A stretch of 35,385 bases of DNA from Planctomycetota bacterium (GTDB lineage: Bacteria > Planctomycetota > Phycisphaerae > UBA1845). Position numbers and translations under genes: made by a program. The stretch is from assembly GCA_024276605.1 (NCBI GenBank), contig JAJRWX010000038.1, positions 1 through 35,385 on the forward strand. Direction: 5' to 3'. Positions within the stretch are counted from its first letter, which is position 1; the number at the start of each line of letters is the position of its first letter. This document shows positions 1 through 8,310 of this stretch, piece after piece. The notes below the pieces were generated by a model. The model saw only the letters and a list, made by a program, of their open reading frames with translations. It was not told the DNA's origin and ran no database searches.

Positions 1-140
1 CGGGGTTGCTCAGGCGTGCGAAATCCACTCATGTCCTGGGTTCCTTTCCCTATAAGACACCATCCATGGCTAACAAACCACCGATCGATAGTATACAAAA
101 ATCAACCAGCAAGAAGCGCGCCAAGTATTTCGACGGCCTG

Positions 141-160
141 TTACGGGCGCGGTTCGGTTT
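141..160 (-). repeat. Dispersed repeat copy forming the selB 3' end
   Basis: On the plus strand the segment reads TTACGGGCGCGGTTCGGTTT. It is nearly the same as the copy at 3235-3254 (TTACGGGTGCCGTTCGGTTT) and related to the 23-bp arms at 3119-3141 and 3192-3214. It supplies the stop codon and the last residues (TEPRP) of SelB, so the repeat appears to have been captured as a short C-terminal tail after the last winged helix. Confidence 0.7.
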
Positions 161-2099
161 GATCGACGAGTATACGCGCGTCGCCTGTCCTTTTTGTGAA
201 ACCGATGCGGTCAAGATACTCCATAAAGGGTACTACAAACTTTCGACTGGAGTTCAAAGCCTCACGCACCTGGGCAATGGTGACCGATTCATGGGTTTGG
301 ATCAACCGGCTGACCGTGTTACGTAACGCTTGCTCGCTTTCAGTATGTAGGAATATCTTAGCCTCGATCTTTTTTAGATCACCCATGGCTACTGCGAGGG
401 TGGCTAACTTTTCGATGCGTTTTCGGTCTACCGTCTTGGCTATGGCAAGCGCAGACAGCGCCGGGGGTTGAAACCCGCCGCGTTGCATCTCGCCAATCAG
501 GGCCATTAAATGCTGCTCGTCCGCTTTGGATAACGTTGGCGCAAACTCGGGTAGGCAGGTAAATCGCCCGAACGGTTTCACGGCTTTCCGCTTCACAAAG
601 AGATCGAACAACGGCTTGGCTAATGACGGACGGCTGAGTCTGCCCAACCAGCCGATGACCGCATCGGTCGCTCGACCCGGCTCGTCCCCGTGACGATCGT
701 GATAGCGTTTTAACCAACGCGTTAATCTGATGCACAGATCATCAATGGCGCCGGGTGTCGCTCGTACCTGTGATGTCGGAATAGGTATCCAGCGCCCATC
801 GGCTTTTAGTTGCTGGTAGTTGGTGCTGAGTTGTTCTAAGGCTACCGCCGTTCGAGCGCACACGTGCAAGTCTGCCGGTTTTGTAAAGCGATATTCCCGC
901 AGTACCTGTGCGATCCGCTCAGTATCGTCACCGGTTTCGAGTGCGGTTAATGCTGCGATATTGTCTTCGACCGACGCACGCTGTCGTCGGGCTGACATGC
1001 GAAGTACGACACCGCCGCCGATGGTGCGCGAGGCTGTTTCATCACGAAGAATGAACCGCTGACCATAGGTTGCGACGAAAGCCTGGCCGCTGCGAAGTTG
1101 CGCATAGCCGGCCTGACCCGGCACAAGCTGCTTTTCTTTCAACAACACCGCCCGAACCGCCAGCTCCGTAGTGCCTATGCCCATGCGCACAATCTGCGTG
1201 GATTTCAACGGCTTGGGATTGGACGATAGATAGGTTAGCTTCACATCGACTAGTCGGATAGGCTCAAGATAGCCTGGTGTGGCCAATTCGCTGCCACGTT
1301 GTAGCGCTTCTCTATCGATCCCGCTTAGATTGATGGCTGCGCGGCGGCCTTGTTCGAGCATATCAAAAGATGCGCCATGGGCCTGTAAACTTCGTACGCG
1401 ACAGGTATCACCGCATGGCCAAACCTCAAGTGCATCCCCGGCTGATACCATACCTCGTATGACCGAACCGGTTACCACCGTGCCACGCCCCGGCACGGTA
1501 AACACGCGATCTATGCACATGCGGAAAGGGCTTGGATGATGATCCCGTTTTGCATGGCCTGCGACCTCGACCAGGGTTTGCCGAAGCGTATCAATACCTT
1601 CATCGGTGATAGAAGACACCGGGCAAATGGGTGCCTCAGCCAGTGGTGATCCGGCTAACAGTTCTCTCACCTCTTCAACGACCATCTCTACCATGTCCGA
1701 TTCCACGGTGTCGATTTTTGTTACAGCTACGACGCCTTGCGTGATGCCGAGTAGGTGTAGAATCTCCACATGCTCTCGGGTTTGTGGCATGACGGAATCG
1801 TCAGCGGCGACTACCAACAGGGCGACATCGATGCCTGTTGCCCCGGCTACCATAGTCTTCACGAACCGCTCATGGCCGGGAACGTCAACCACGCCGAACT
1901 GTACATGGCCGATATGCATCTCGGCAAAACCCAGCTCAATGGTCATTCCCCGTCGTTTTTCTTCGGGTAGCCGGTACGCGTCGATTCCTGTCAAAGCCTT
2001 CACGAGTGATGTTTTGCCGTGGTCAATATGCCCCGCAGTCCCTAGGATGCAGTGTTGGGTCGTGTCATTCACGGCGATAGGCAATATATCATGGGGCAT
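141..2099 (-). CDS. selB: Selenocysteine-specific translation elongation factor SelB
   Basis: GTPase that carries Sec-tRNA(Sec) to ribosomes paused at UGA codons followed by a SECIS hairpin. With the ATG at 2099 the protein has 652 residues. The G1 loop GHIDHGKT lies at 23-30, followed by [10 protein letters not shown] (switch I), [10 protein letters not shown] (G3) and TKID (G4), then EF-Tu-like beta-barrel domains and a C-terminal winged-helix array ending in [20 protein letters not shown]. That end resembles the SECIS-binding last winged helix of known SelB proteins. The frame stays open to 2237, but the extra 46 codons have no GTPase similarity and run through a dispersed repeat (2166-2216), so the start at 2099 is preferred even though no strong Shine-Dalgarno is visible. 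The last codons (TEPRP and stop) lie inside another dispersed repeat. It is divergent from a probable selenoprotein gene at 2374, which supports the role. selA, selD and selC were not seen in the window. Confidence 0.95.
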   Translation of the reverse strand: MPHDILPIAVNDTTQHCILGTAGHIDHGKTSLVKALTGIDAYRLPEEKRRGMTIELGFAEMHIGHVQFGVVDVPGHERFVKTMVAGATGIDVALLVVAADDSVMPQTREHVEILHLLGITQGVVAVTKIDTVESDMVEMVVEEVRELLAGSPLAEAPICPVSSITDEGIDTLRQTLVEVAGHAKRDHHPSPFRMCIDRVFTVPGRGTVVTGSVIRGMVSAGDALEVWPCGDTCRVRSLQAHGASFDMLEQGRRAAINLSGIDREALQRGSELATPGYLEPIRLVDVKLTYLSSNPKPLKSTQIVRMGIGTTELAVRAVLLKEKQLVPGQAGYAQLRSGQAFVATYGQRFILRDETASRTIGGGVVLRMSARRQRASVEDNIAALTALETGDDTERIAQVLREYRFTKPADLHVCARTAVALEQLSTNYQQLKADGRWIPIPTSQVRATPGAIDDLCIRLTRWLKRYHDRHGDEPGRATDAVIGWLGRLSRPSLAKPLFDLFVKRKAVKPFGRFTCLPEFAPTLSKADEQHLMALIGEMQRGGFQPPALSALAIAKTVDRKRIEKLATLAVAMGDLKKIEAKIFLHTESEQALRNTVSRLIQTHESVTIAQVREALNSSRKFVVPFMEYLDRIGFTKRTGDARILVDQTEPRP

Positions 2100-2165
2100 A
2101 TGTAATAGATTATGAAATGGATAACGCTGGTGGCAAGTCTGCCGTGGTCCGTGACAGTATCGGCG

Positions 2166-2216
2166 GGATGGGCACACCGAGCCGGAATCAGAGCCGCATG
2201 GCGCCAGCCTGCGGAC
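2166..2216 (-). repeat. Dispersed repeat, second copy at 4872-4905
   Basis: Read on the minus strand it starts GTCCGCAGGCTGGCGCC, continues A-TGCGG, and ends GTGCCCATCC after an 18-nt intervening stretch. The copy at 4872-4905 has the same left part (with G for A) followed directly by GTGCCCCATCC. It sits in the selB / selenoprotein divergent spacer (2100-2373). This makes it unlikely that the upstream-extended selB frame is coding. Confidence 0.6.
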
Positions 2217-2373
2217 CAGATTAGTCAACATGGCCAATTACGCCTATACGCCGGTATGTCACCAGGCTTGCGCCAGGTGCTCTGATATGACTCGTCGCCG
2301 ATACTGTCACAGACCCAGTATACCGCGTTTTCGCTGTTACCAATTAAGTCTGGTTGATGAACGGGAGTTGCCT

Positions 2374-3036
2374 ATGAAGTGTAGACTGTTATGCCATAAG
2401 ATCACGGCGATGGTTATGGTGCTTGTGTTGGGTGCGGCAGTAGCTGAAGCACAACCTTCGGGTAAGATGCGCGGTAAAGGTCGGCATGGCCCCGACACGG
2501 CCCCAAAAGTTGGTGACCACGCGCCGAATTTCAAACTCAAATCACTCGATGGAAAAAGTGAGACCGAGTTGTCTACGTTTGAAGGGGAAAAGCCGGTGGT
2601 ACTGATTTTTGGTAGCTATACGTGACCACCTTTTCGGCGCCAGGTTGGCGCGTTGAACGAGTTGTACAAAGCGTATCGCGACGAGGTAGAGTTTTTCGTG
2701 GTTTATATTAAAGAAGCACATGCTGCTGATAGCGATTGGCCCATGGCCGTCCCTGGTGAGACTATCAATACGCCTAAGACTTGGGGTGAGCGATCCGGTA
2801 TTGCTAAAAAGTGTATGACTAAGCTCAAGATTGAGATTCCTTGCTTAATAGATAACCTAGAAGATTCAGTTGATGCTGCTTATGCTGGGTGGCCCGATCG
2901 ACTTTTTGTGGTGGACAAAGCCGGGAAGATTGTCGTGCGGGGTAAGCGAGGCCCGTGGGGTTTCAAACCTTCGGTATCACAAGCTAAGATATGGCTCGCG
3001 GAGAAGTTTCCGCAGGCAAAGGTGCCAAATGGATGA
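2374..3036 (+). CDS. Secreted selenoprotein, iodothyronine-deiodinase-like redox protein (UGA = Sec84)
   Basis: Seen as two abutting reading frames, 2374-2622 and 2626-3036, separated only by an in-frame TGA at 2623-2625. Reading the TGA as selenocysteine gives 220 residues. There is a signal peptide (about residues 1-26, ending AAVAEA), then a thioredoxin-fold domain with active site FGSYTUPPF (Sec84). It continues with FFVVYIKEAHAADSDW and a later block AYAGWPDRLFVVDKAGKI. The order FGS-x-T-U-PPF, then YI-x-EAH, then P-x-RL-(F/Y)-(V/I)-V matches the iodothyronine deiodinase family, including the vertebrate enzymes. A SECIS-like hairpin follows the TGA. The start is the ATG with GGGAG six bases upstream. 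It is divergent from selB and followed by a TlpA-like protein. The substrate is unknown; a thiol- or peroxide-linked reduction in the cell envelope is more likely than thyroid-hormone metabolism. The natural stop is also TGA but has no comparable hairpin that I could see. Confidence 0.88.
2637..2651 (+). promoter_or_regulatory. Bacterial SECIS-like hairpin
   Basis: The sequence GCGCC-AGGTT-GGCGC forms a five-bp GC stem, extendable by one A-U pair, with a loop carrying GG-U. It starts 11 nt after the in-frame TGA (2623-2625). That spacing and the exposed loop G-G-U resemble the E. coli fdhF SECIS that SelB recognises. It lies within the coding sequence, as bacterial SECIS elements do. Confidence 0.75.
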
Positions 3037-3118
3037 CCGCCGGTATGGTTATCGCACACTTTTTTTTGTGCTGTGTTATCGTGAGTACGACGTTGAGATT
3101 GAAGTGACGGACCGAACC

Positions 3119-3254
3119 GAACCGCGCCCGTGAGGAAGCGGACTTGCGGGGACCTGAGCAGTTTTCAATCGATCGTGAGTTTACTTATCAGCCGTTTCCT
3201 CACGGGCGCGGTTCTGATGGAGGGGCTGTTTCCTTACGGGTGCCGTTCGGTTTC
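3119..3254. repeat. Cluster of three copies of a 23-30 bp dispersed repeat
   Basis: The arms at 3119-3141 and 3192-3214 are inverted copies agreeing at 22 of 23 positions (GAACCGCGCCCGTGAGGAA, then G/A, then CGG), with a 50-nt spacer. A third copy, in the same direction as the second arm, lies at 3225-3254. A related copy ends selB at 141-160. The arms could form a long hairpin in RNA, but no T-tract follows, so this is not a typical terminator. Apart from these repeats I see nothing in the 3037-3411 spacer. Confidence 0.8.
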
Positions 3255-3411
3255 GTCTTATACATTCGGGACGGTACTGATCTCGCCTTGTGCAATAGCA
3301 GGAGGTATTCGTGGAATCAATGGGTAGGATATACCAAGCTGACCGACATGACATAATGCTTATAGCCACTTGCAGCGAATGTAAGTGATAAACCAACAAG
3401 AAAGATTACCT

Positions 3412-4533
3412 ATGCGATTATGGCTGACTAAAAATGTGAACTTAACTTTCATGAGCTTCTGCGTAATGGCTGGTTTGCTCACGCCGCTGGAAGTATACGC
3501 CGGTCCTCGGGCTACGTTTGAGCGGTTGGAAGATGATATGGAGGAAGCGACGGCGGACTTCTTCGATGCGCTTCACGAGTCGATAGATCAAGATGGTAGC
3601 CTAAAAAAAGGCGCGAAGCCGCCGCGCGACGATCGCACCATGATTCTGAAAAAGATGGATGCATTGGCAAAAAAATATGCCGATTCGCCGGACGGAGGGT
3701 ACATGGCTGCCAATACGCTGTTGTGGTCCGTTGACTTGGAACCCAAGTCGATCTTCCCGCGATTTACCTATCTCGTAGAGCATTTTACTAACGACCCGGC
3801 TATGGATTTGGTACTCGAGCAATTCGATTTTTTCTACGAACATGCAGCGACACCGCAAGCTTGGGCGATCGCCTTGCGTGATTTAGCCAAGCGGTCTACG
3901 CGAGCGCAGACAACATTTTCCGCTACTTTTTATGCCAGCCTAGCCCTCGTTCCGACCAAACAAGCTAATCAGGCTAAGCCTTGGCTACGCGAGGTATTAC
4001 AAACGGTTGCCAGTCAACAAAAAACGACCGACGGTTCTCAAAAAATAGACGCTGACCTTGCCGCACAGTTAGCTCAGCAGGCGAAAGCGTTACTCTTTGA
4101 GGTAGAACACTTGCAAATGGGCATGACCGCTCCCGGTTTTACCACTAAGACGCTTGATGGCAAACCCATGTCACTATCGTCGCTGCGAGGTAAGGTTGTG
4201 TTGCTCGATTTTTGGGCTACTTGGTGCCCCAGTTGTATAGCGGAGTTCCCCAATCTTACTACAGTGCAAAAGCAGTTGAGCGGAAAGCCATTTGTGATTG
4301 TATCAATCTCTCTCGACGATAGTCTTGATATAGTCCAGCGCGTTGTGAAACGCATGAAAGCACCGGGCATCCACACGTGGGACTTACAAGACGGCGAAAA
4401 CCCAGTTGGCACGATGTACAACGTGCGTCAATTACCCACGTGGTATCTATTGGATCAACAGGGTGTCATCCGCAACAAAGACCCCAAGAGCGAAGAGTTA
4501 GTTGGGTTGGTTGAGTCAATGCTAAAGAAGTAA
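3412..4533 (+). CDS. Secreted TlpA/ResA-like thioredoxin-fold protein with a helical N-terminal domain
   Basis: The protein has 373 residues from the ATG at 3412; a GTG start at 3385 is possible but would place nine polar residues before the signal peptide. The signal peptide is followed by about 200 residues rich in Ala, Lys and Gln that look alpha-helical and match no family I can name. The C-terminal domain (about 240-373) is AhpC/TSA-TlpA-like: MGMTAPGFTTKTLDGKPMSL, then LLDFWATWCPSC with the redox pair Cys272-Pro-Ser-Cys275, then cis-Pro RQLPTWYLLD. Its likely role is thiol-disulfide exchange outside the cytoplasm. It follows the selenoprotein in the same direction but is separated by a repeat-filled spacer of about 375 bp, so cotranscription is uncertain. 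A helical region before a TlpA domain is common in planctomycete TlpA proteins. Confidence 0.9.
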   Translation: MRLWLTKNVNLTFMSFCVMAGLLTPLEVYAGPRATFERLEDDMEEATADFFDALHESIDQDGSLKKGAKPPRDDRTMILKKMDALAKKYADSPDGGYMAANTLLWSVDLEPKSIFPRFTYLVEHFTNDPAMDLVLEQFDFFYEHAATPQAWAIALRDLAKRSTRAQTTFSATFYASLALVPTKQANQAKPWLREVLQTVASQQKTTDGSQKIDADLAAQLAQQAKALLFEVEHLQMGMTAPGFTTKTLDGKPMSLSSLRGKVVLLDFWATWCPSCIAEFPNLTTVQKQLSGKPFVIVSISLDDSLDIVQRVVKRMKAPGIHTWDLQDGENPVGTMYNVRQLPTWYLLDQQGVIRNKDPKSEELVGLVESMLKK

Positions 4534-4871
4534 AGCCTACGAAACACCTCTCCGGTCGTGGCAACCCTACCCAACGTCATACCTGCGCAGGTGGGTATCC
4601 AGCGCGTCGGTGGAATCGTGCCCTACCCCTGCGTGTCCTCGAATGGTCACACACACCTCGGTATGTCTTTGGGTTGTGATGTCCTGTCGTGTGACGAGTA
4701 TGGTCAGAGCACCACGGCGCAAGCTTGGTGACACGGTAACAGGTTGGCGCGGGCATCCATAACATGAACCGCGAAGACATGCCCGCGCTTCACTTGGCCA
4801 TGCCACACACAGCATATCATCGACTCCACCAGGTCCAAAAAGAAGGACTTGGGCCACCCAGTCGTGCGCCA

Positions 4872-4928
4872 GTCCGCAGGCTGGCGCCGTGCGGGTGCCC
4901 CATCCTTGCCTACTGGCAAAGGGTGGGG
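4872..4928 (+). repeat. Dispersed repeat plus adjoining hairpin
   Basis: Positions 4872-4905 match the repeat at 2166-2216 (minus strand), with GTCCGCAGGCTGGCGCC in common. The 3' part overlaps an inverted repeat, CCCCATCCTTGCC then TACT then GGCAAAGGGTGGGG, which could form a stem of about 11 pairs with small bulges. Confidence 0.6.
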
Positions 4929-5013
4929 GAAGTATGATCCGTGCAATGTCCGTGACACTTGTGATGCCTTTCGATACAAGATCCGTCCCCCACCCACGTG
5001 CCAAATGGCTTCA

Positions 5014-5067
5014 GGCAGGTCAACCTTTCGCCAATGCTTATTGGCATTGGCGAAAGAACGACCTGCC
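5014..5067. repeat. 54-nt symmetric stem-loop element
   Basis: The left arm is GGCAGGTC, then AAC, then CTTTCGCCAATGC. The loop is TTATTG. The right arm is GCATTGGCGAAAG, then AAC, then GACCTGCC. The 8-bp outer and 13-bp inner stems are perfect and enclose an AAC/AAC internal loop. No T-tract follows on either strand, so this looks like a REP- or MITE-like mobile palindrome rather than a simple terminator. It lies between the convergent genes ending at 4533 and 5201. Confidence 0.8.
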
Positions 5068-5200
5068 CTACCTCTGCGTGTTGAAGACACGGGTCGCTTG
5101 CGCTCGCCGCTCGGATTTGGTGTGACCTGCCCTACCGGGCTATCAGAAAAAAACTATCCAACCACACTCCCGGCCCCAATAAATTATCCTGACACCTTTT

Positions 5201-6739
5201 TTATGGTGAGCTGTTACCGATGACGGTTGAACCGTTCCAAGAGTTGACCTTTAATCGCTTGGAGAGGATCATCCCTGCGCTGTGTATACCGGACTTGACA
5301 ACCACCATTCCGCCGTCTGGGACAGCCACAAGTCCTTCTAGTAATGTGTTGAATGGTGAGTCGAACAGACCGTCTTCCGTACCCGACCAGTCGAAGTCGA
5401 CCCAATAGCGTGTAGTGCGGAAACGGGCGATTGTGACGCGTGAGCTATTGATTGTATGTGCGTTATGAGCCTCTCCCGAACTGCCGATGGGTACGCCCGT
5501 CGCGACGCCGTCATGACTCAGGTTTGGGTTCGAGAACTGACCAATGGGCTGCCAGGTGTTCTCGGCGTCGTTATAGGCCATGATCGTACCCCAACCCCGC
5601 GTATCTCCCATAAAGCGGTGGCCGTATGAGTAGGAGAACACTCCGTCTACGCCGGCATCCTCGCGGTTGTGAGCGCAGCCCTGATTGTGGCCGACCTCGT
5701 GGGCCAGTGTCCAGTTGTCGCCAGAGCATACGCGGCTAACAACGCTGAATGCAAGCGATTCGAAGTCCGCCGATATTTCCTGCATCACCGGAGCCAGCCC
5801 ACACGTCAGGTTCCCGTAAAAGTCGGGATCAGTATCTTCGACGATCAAGCTGACAAAGTCGGCCCCGACGCGGTCGCGTAACTCGTGGATGTGATCGAAA
5901 TAGCCATCATCCGGAATGCCCAGCCGAACCAGGTGGTCTTGGTAACCATCCCAGCCTGTATCCTCGTCATAGAGAATCTCTTCCATATGTACGAGCCGCA
6001 GTCGAGAGACGATCCCGCTGTTGGCGTAAGCATCGTTGGCAGCATCGATGGCGAGTTGGATCTCGGCGCGGATCGCAGATGTTCCGCCGGCTGCCTGTCG
6101 CGTCACGTTGCTGTAAAGAACCAGAATGTCGTGACCGTTACCGTTGTCAGTTGAACCAGCTGCAGCAGCTTCTAAGGCCATGCCTCGACTGGTAGACCGG
6201 TCGACTGCATCGTTCAACAGGTTATGAAAACGGCGAGTCTTATCAGGCGTTACGCCACAGCGCGGAAAGGTAGCCGGGTCGATTTGTCGAACAACATGCC
6301 TTCCGTCGACGAAGTAACGGATATGATATGTATTGCCTCCGGCATTACGAACGATCCCTACCAGCACGTCGTCGTAGACCACCAGATTGAAGCGTCCATT
6401 GACGTACTCATCAAGGCGTCCGCTGAGCGAGTACCCGCTGGTATAGTTCGCAACGCGTTCGACGGTGGCAGAAAATACGGCGTCATCGAATAGGTTTAGC
6501 GTCAAGTGCTCCGCATGAGTCACACGAACATTATCCAATCGTGACCAATCAATCGAAACTGCTCGGGCACGGGTGTACATTGTAGAATTGACGCTTACCG
6601 TACGCGATGGAGCAGGTGGTTCGATGAAAATGGCACCTATGTTGGGTTGTATCGCGCCGTCGTCTGCGAAAGTGAGACTCGTGATGAGGCTCAGCATCAC
6701 AAGGGTGAGAACGCGGTGCGCACGTACGACTCCCATCAT
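5201..6739 (-). CDS. Secreted metzincin zinc metallopeptidase (reprolysin/M12B-like) with C-terminal beta-helix-like module
   Basis: The protein has 512 residues from the first of two adjacent ATGs (6739), with GGGGA about eight bases upstream; the frame is open to 6871. The signal peptide ends near SLTFADDG. The propeptide-like region is followed by a catalytic domain starting near HDILVLYS. It contains the zinc motif HEVGHNQGCAH at 347-357 (HExxHxxGxxH) and a Met-turn TIMAYN about 30 residues later, together diagnostic of metzincins. The last 70 residues (WVDFDWSGTEDG, PFNTLLEGLVAVPDGG, VVVKSGIHSAG) resemble one or two coils of a NosD/pectin-lyase-like beta helix. They recur in the next two peptidases. 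It is an exported protease; its substrate is unknown. It is last of a minus-strand series of exported proteins. Confidence 0.9.
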   Translation of the reverse strand: MMGVVRAHRVLTLVMLSLITSLTFADDGAIQPNIGAIFIEPPAPSRTVSVNSTMYTRARAVSIDWSRLDNVRVTHAEHLTLNLFDDAVFSATVERVANYTSGYSLSGRLDEYVNGRFNLVVYDDVLVGIVRNAGGNTYHIRYFVDGRHVVRQIDPATFPRCGVTPDKTRRFHNLLNDAVDRSTSRGMALEAAAAGSTDNGNGHDILVLYSNVTRQAAGGTSAIRAEIQLAIDAANDAYANSGIVSRLRLVHMEEILYDEDTGWDGYQDHLVRLGIPDDGYFDHIHELRDRVGADFVSLIVEDTDPDFYGNLTCGLAPVMQEISADFESLAFSVVSRVCSGDNWTLAHEVGHNQGCAHNREDAGVDGVFSYSYGHRFMGDTRGWGTIMAYNDAENTWQPIGQFSNPNLSHDGVATGVPIGSSGEAHNAHTINSSRVTIARFRTTRYWVDFDWSGTEDGLFDSPFNTLLEGLVAVPDGGMVVVKSGIHSAGMILSKRLKVNSWNGSTVIGNSSP

Positions 6740-6867
6740 GCTTGTATCCCCAAGGCCCACGCACTCAATCCTCATCTCTGCCCTGCCGAGCTTGATCCTC
6801 TTACGTTTCACTAGAAACCGATGATCGCCAACGTGTAATTCGGTTTGGGCCTGTCCGGGGATAATGC

Positions 6868-8172
6868 TCATGGTGTCGAGCCTATCGCGTCGCTAGCGGT
6901 GTCTTTTTGTTGCGTGCTCGATCCTGGGAATCCGAGTCGAGCAGCGGATGGATCATTGGTGTAGCCGGGGAGTTTGCTAAGTCGTTCTTCAATCTGCGTT
7001 ACTGGGGGTTGGGTGGGATTCCGTCCTGCTGTTGCGCTGGAGCCGATAATCGCCGTGCTGACACGGGTTGCCCGAAGCGTTAACGGAGTATCTATTTGCA
7101 CTGTTTCCGGGTACCAACCAGATTTGATGACTAAAATATCGCCGCCGAAGGGATTGGCCGCATTGACGCCGTTGGTCACCGTTAGGAACGGCGATATTTC
7201 AGTTCCACTACCGGCGGACAGGGCCTTCCAATCGACCAGATACATGTCGCCATCAGTTACCTGACTTCGGTACTCGAGCGCCGTGCCGCCCCAGCGGTCC
7301 AACTGCTGTTCGGTCATGCGGAAGTTGTCTACGCTCTGCCCGCAACCTGATCCGTGGTAGGACATGACGTTCAGAAACGAATCATCGACTTGGTTCTGCT
7401 CACCTGGGGTGAGCTGTGCATAAGTGAAGCCGCCGAAATTGTGCTGCGCAATTTCATCCTGCCCCCAGCAGGCGAGATCTTCAACCGTATCCCCGATGCA
7501 GTCCGATCTTGGTATTGTGTGACAGTTACCCGTCACACCTGCTTCGCAGCATCCGCAAGGGCAACCCTGCGTGTGACAGAGGTCGAAGAAGTGCCCCATC
7601 TCGTGAAGGGTTAGCCGGCCGTTGTTGGCAGACGCCCCTCCGATAATCGCGATCTTTTCGTCGATCCCGGTAAAGCGCACACAGTCGGGATACCCCAGCC
7701 ATCCGCTGTAAAACGAACAGATTCCTCCAGAGATGCCATTCGTGATATAGATGTTGATCGCACTATCGTTCCAGGCGTACTCCACCGGGTTCGCCTCGGC
7801 TTCGCTTTCCATGAAGCGCTTGGCTGCACTCCCTCCGGCGGCGAAGAAATCGGTATCGAAGAACTGACTCGGTCCGCCCGTAAACGGTCCACCACCAACC
7901 TCGGTGATCGGGTCAACGCGGTAGAACTGATACCCGCGCCAATAGGACGCGAGCAGCTCGTTGGCGAACTCGATCGCGTCGTCAATATCCTGATCCCTCA
8001 CTGGTCCTCCGCCGTTGCGCGTCGGTCGAGCCCCATCTCCCGCGTGAAGTACGATCTTGTACGACACGCGGATGTGAATCACATTGTCGGCAAAGACCGG
8101 AGGCACCACTAAGAGAAGCACGCAGATGCCTGGAAATTTCGCGTTTCGATGGTTCATGCTTTTTGTTTTCAT
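6868..8172 (-). CDS. Secreted metallopeptidase (pappalysin/M43-like) with C-terminal beta-helix-like module
   Basis: The protein has 434 residues from the ATG at 8172 (MKTKSMNHR...). A GTG at 8190 and an ATG at 8157 are alternatives, and none has a strong Shine-Dalgarno. After the signal peptide (ending PPVFA) comes a catalytic domain with HEMGHFFDLCHT; the HExxHxxxxxH motif is at residues 190-200. A Cys-rich insert follows (QGCPCGCCEAG), then the Met-turn NVMSYHG. This pattern fits the M43 family better than astacin, although the usual Gly of HExxHxxGxxH is Asp here. The C-terminus has YLVDWKALSAGSGTEISPF, GGDILVIKSGWYPETVQI and LTLRA, the same kind of short beta-helix module as its neighbours, plus a polar tail. 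The upstream sequence includes TTAGCC before the start, as in the astacin gene. Confidence 0.85.
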   Translation of the reverse strand: MKTKSMNHRNAKFPGICVLLLVVPPVFADNVIHIRVSYKIVLHAGDGARPTRNGGGPVRDQDIDDAIEFANELLASYWRGYQFYRVDPITEVGGGPFTGGPSQFFDTDFFAAGGSAAKRFMESEAEANPVEYAWNDSAINIYITNGISGGICSFYSGWLGYPDCVRFTGIDEKIAIIGGASANNGRLTLHEMGHFFDLCHTQGCPCGCCEAGVTGNCHTIPRSDCIGDTVEDLACWGQDEIAQHNFGGFTYAQLTPGEQNQVDDSFLNVMSYHGSGCGQSVDNFRMTEQQLDRWGGTALEYRSQVTDGDMYLVDWKALSAGSGTEISPFLTVTNGVNAANPFGGDILVIKSGWYPETVQIDTPLTLRATRVSTAIIGSSATAGRNPTQPPVTQIEERLSKLPGYTNDPSAARLGFPGSSTQQKDTASDAIGSTP

Positions 8173-8310
8173 TCTGGGTCTCTTTGCCACGGCTAACCTA
8201 AGCTCGTGAATATTAGGAGTCCCGACTTTTTTCTACCCAAATGTTCCATAGTTTTGGGACGATTTCCAGCAAATATGATGAAGCAAACAGTTCCAAGCAA
8301 CAGCAACTAG

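Larger units (their letters stand above)
4534..5200. other. Gene-free spacer built of palindromic repeats
   Basis: No credible gene is visible; the open frames here are short, overlap on both strands and have no family resemblance. The spacer holds several palindromes: ATACC...GGTAT around ACCTGCGCAGGT near 4580, a repeat shared with 2166-2216 at 4872-4905, a CCCCATCCTTGCC / GGCAAAGGGTGGGG hairpin near 4899-4928, and a very regular stem-loop at 5014-5067. The two flanking genes converge here. Confidence 0.75.

Noticed and set aside
66-326. Plus-strand open frame starting MANKPPIDSIQKS, with a phrase KYFDGLL
   Set aside because: Most of it lies antisense to the conserved 3' end of selB and the repeat at 141-160. 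The YFDG phrase recalls some phage-tail proteins, but the similarity ends at the repeat, and no ribosome binding site is evident.
2100-2237. N-terminal extension of selB to 2237
   Set aside because: The added residues match no SelB feature and include a dispersed repeat shared with 4872-4905; ATG 2099 leaves a normal distance to the G1 loop.
2100-2373. A tRNA-Sec (selC) gene near selB
   Set aside because: I looked on both strands for a long acceptor arm with a TCA anticodon loop and a T-loop of the GGTTCGANTCC type and saw none. A tRNA scan would settle it.
2653-3036. The second half of the selenoprotein as an independent gene starting with TTG at 2653
   Set aside because: The frame continues upstream through the TGA into the same thioredoxin fold, and there is no ribosome binding site before 2653; the region is the SECIS-like hairpin.
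4567-5223. Open frames on both strands in the repeat-filled spacer
   Set aside because: They are composed of palindromic repeats, overlap one another and have no family resemblance or start signals.
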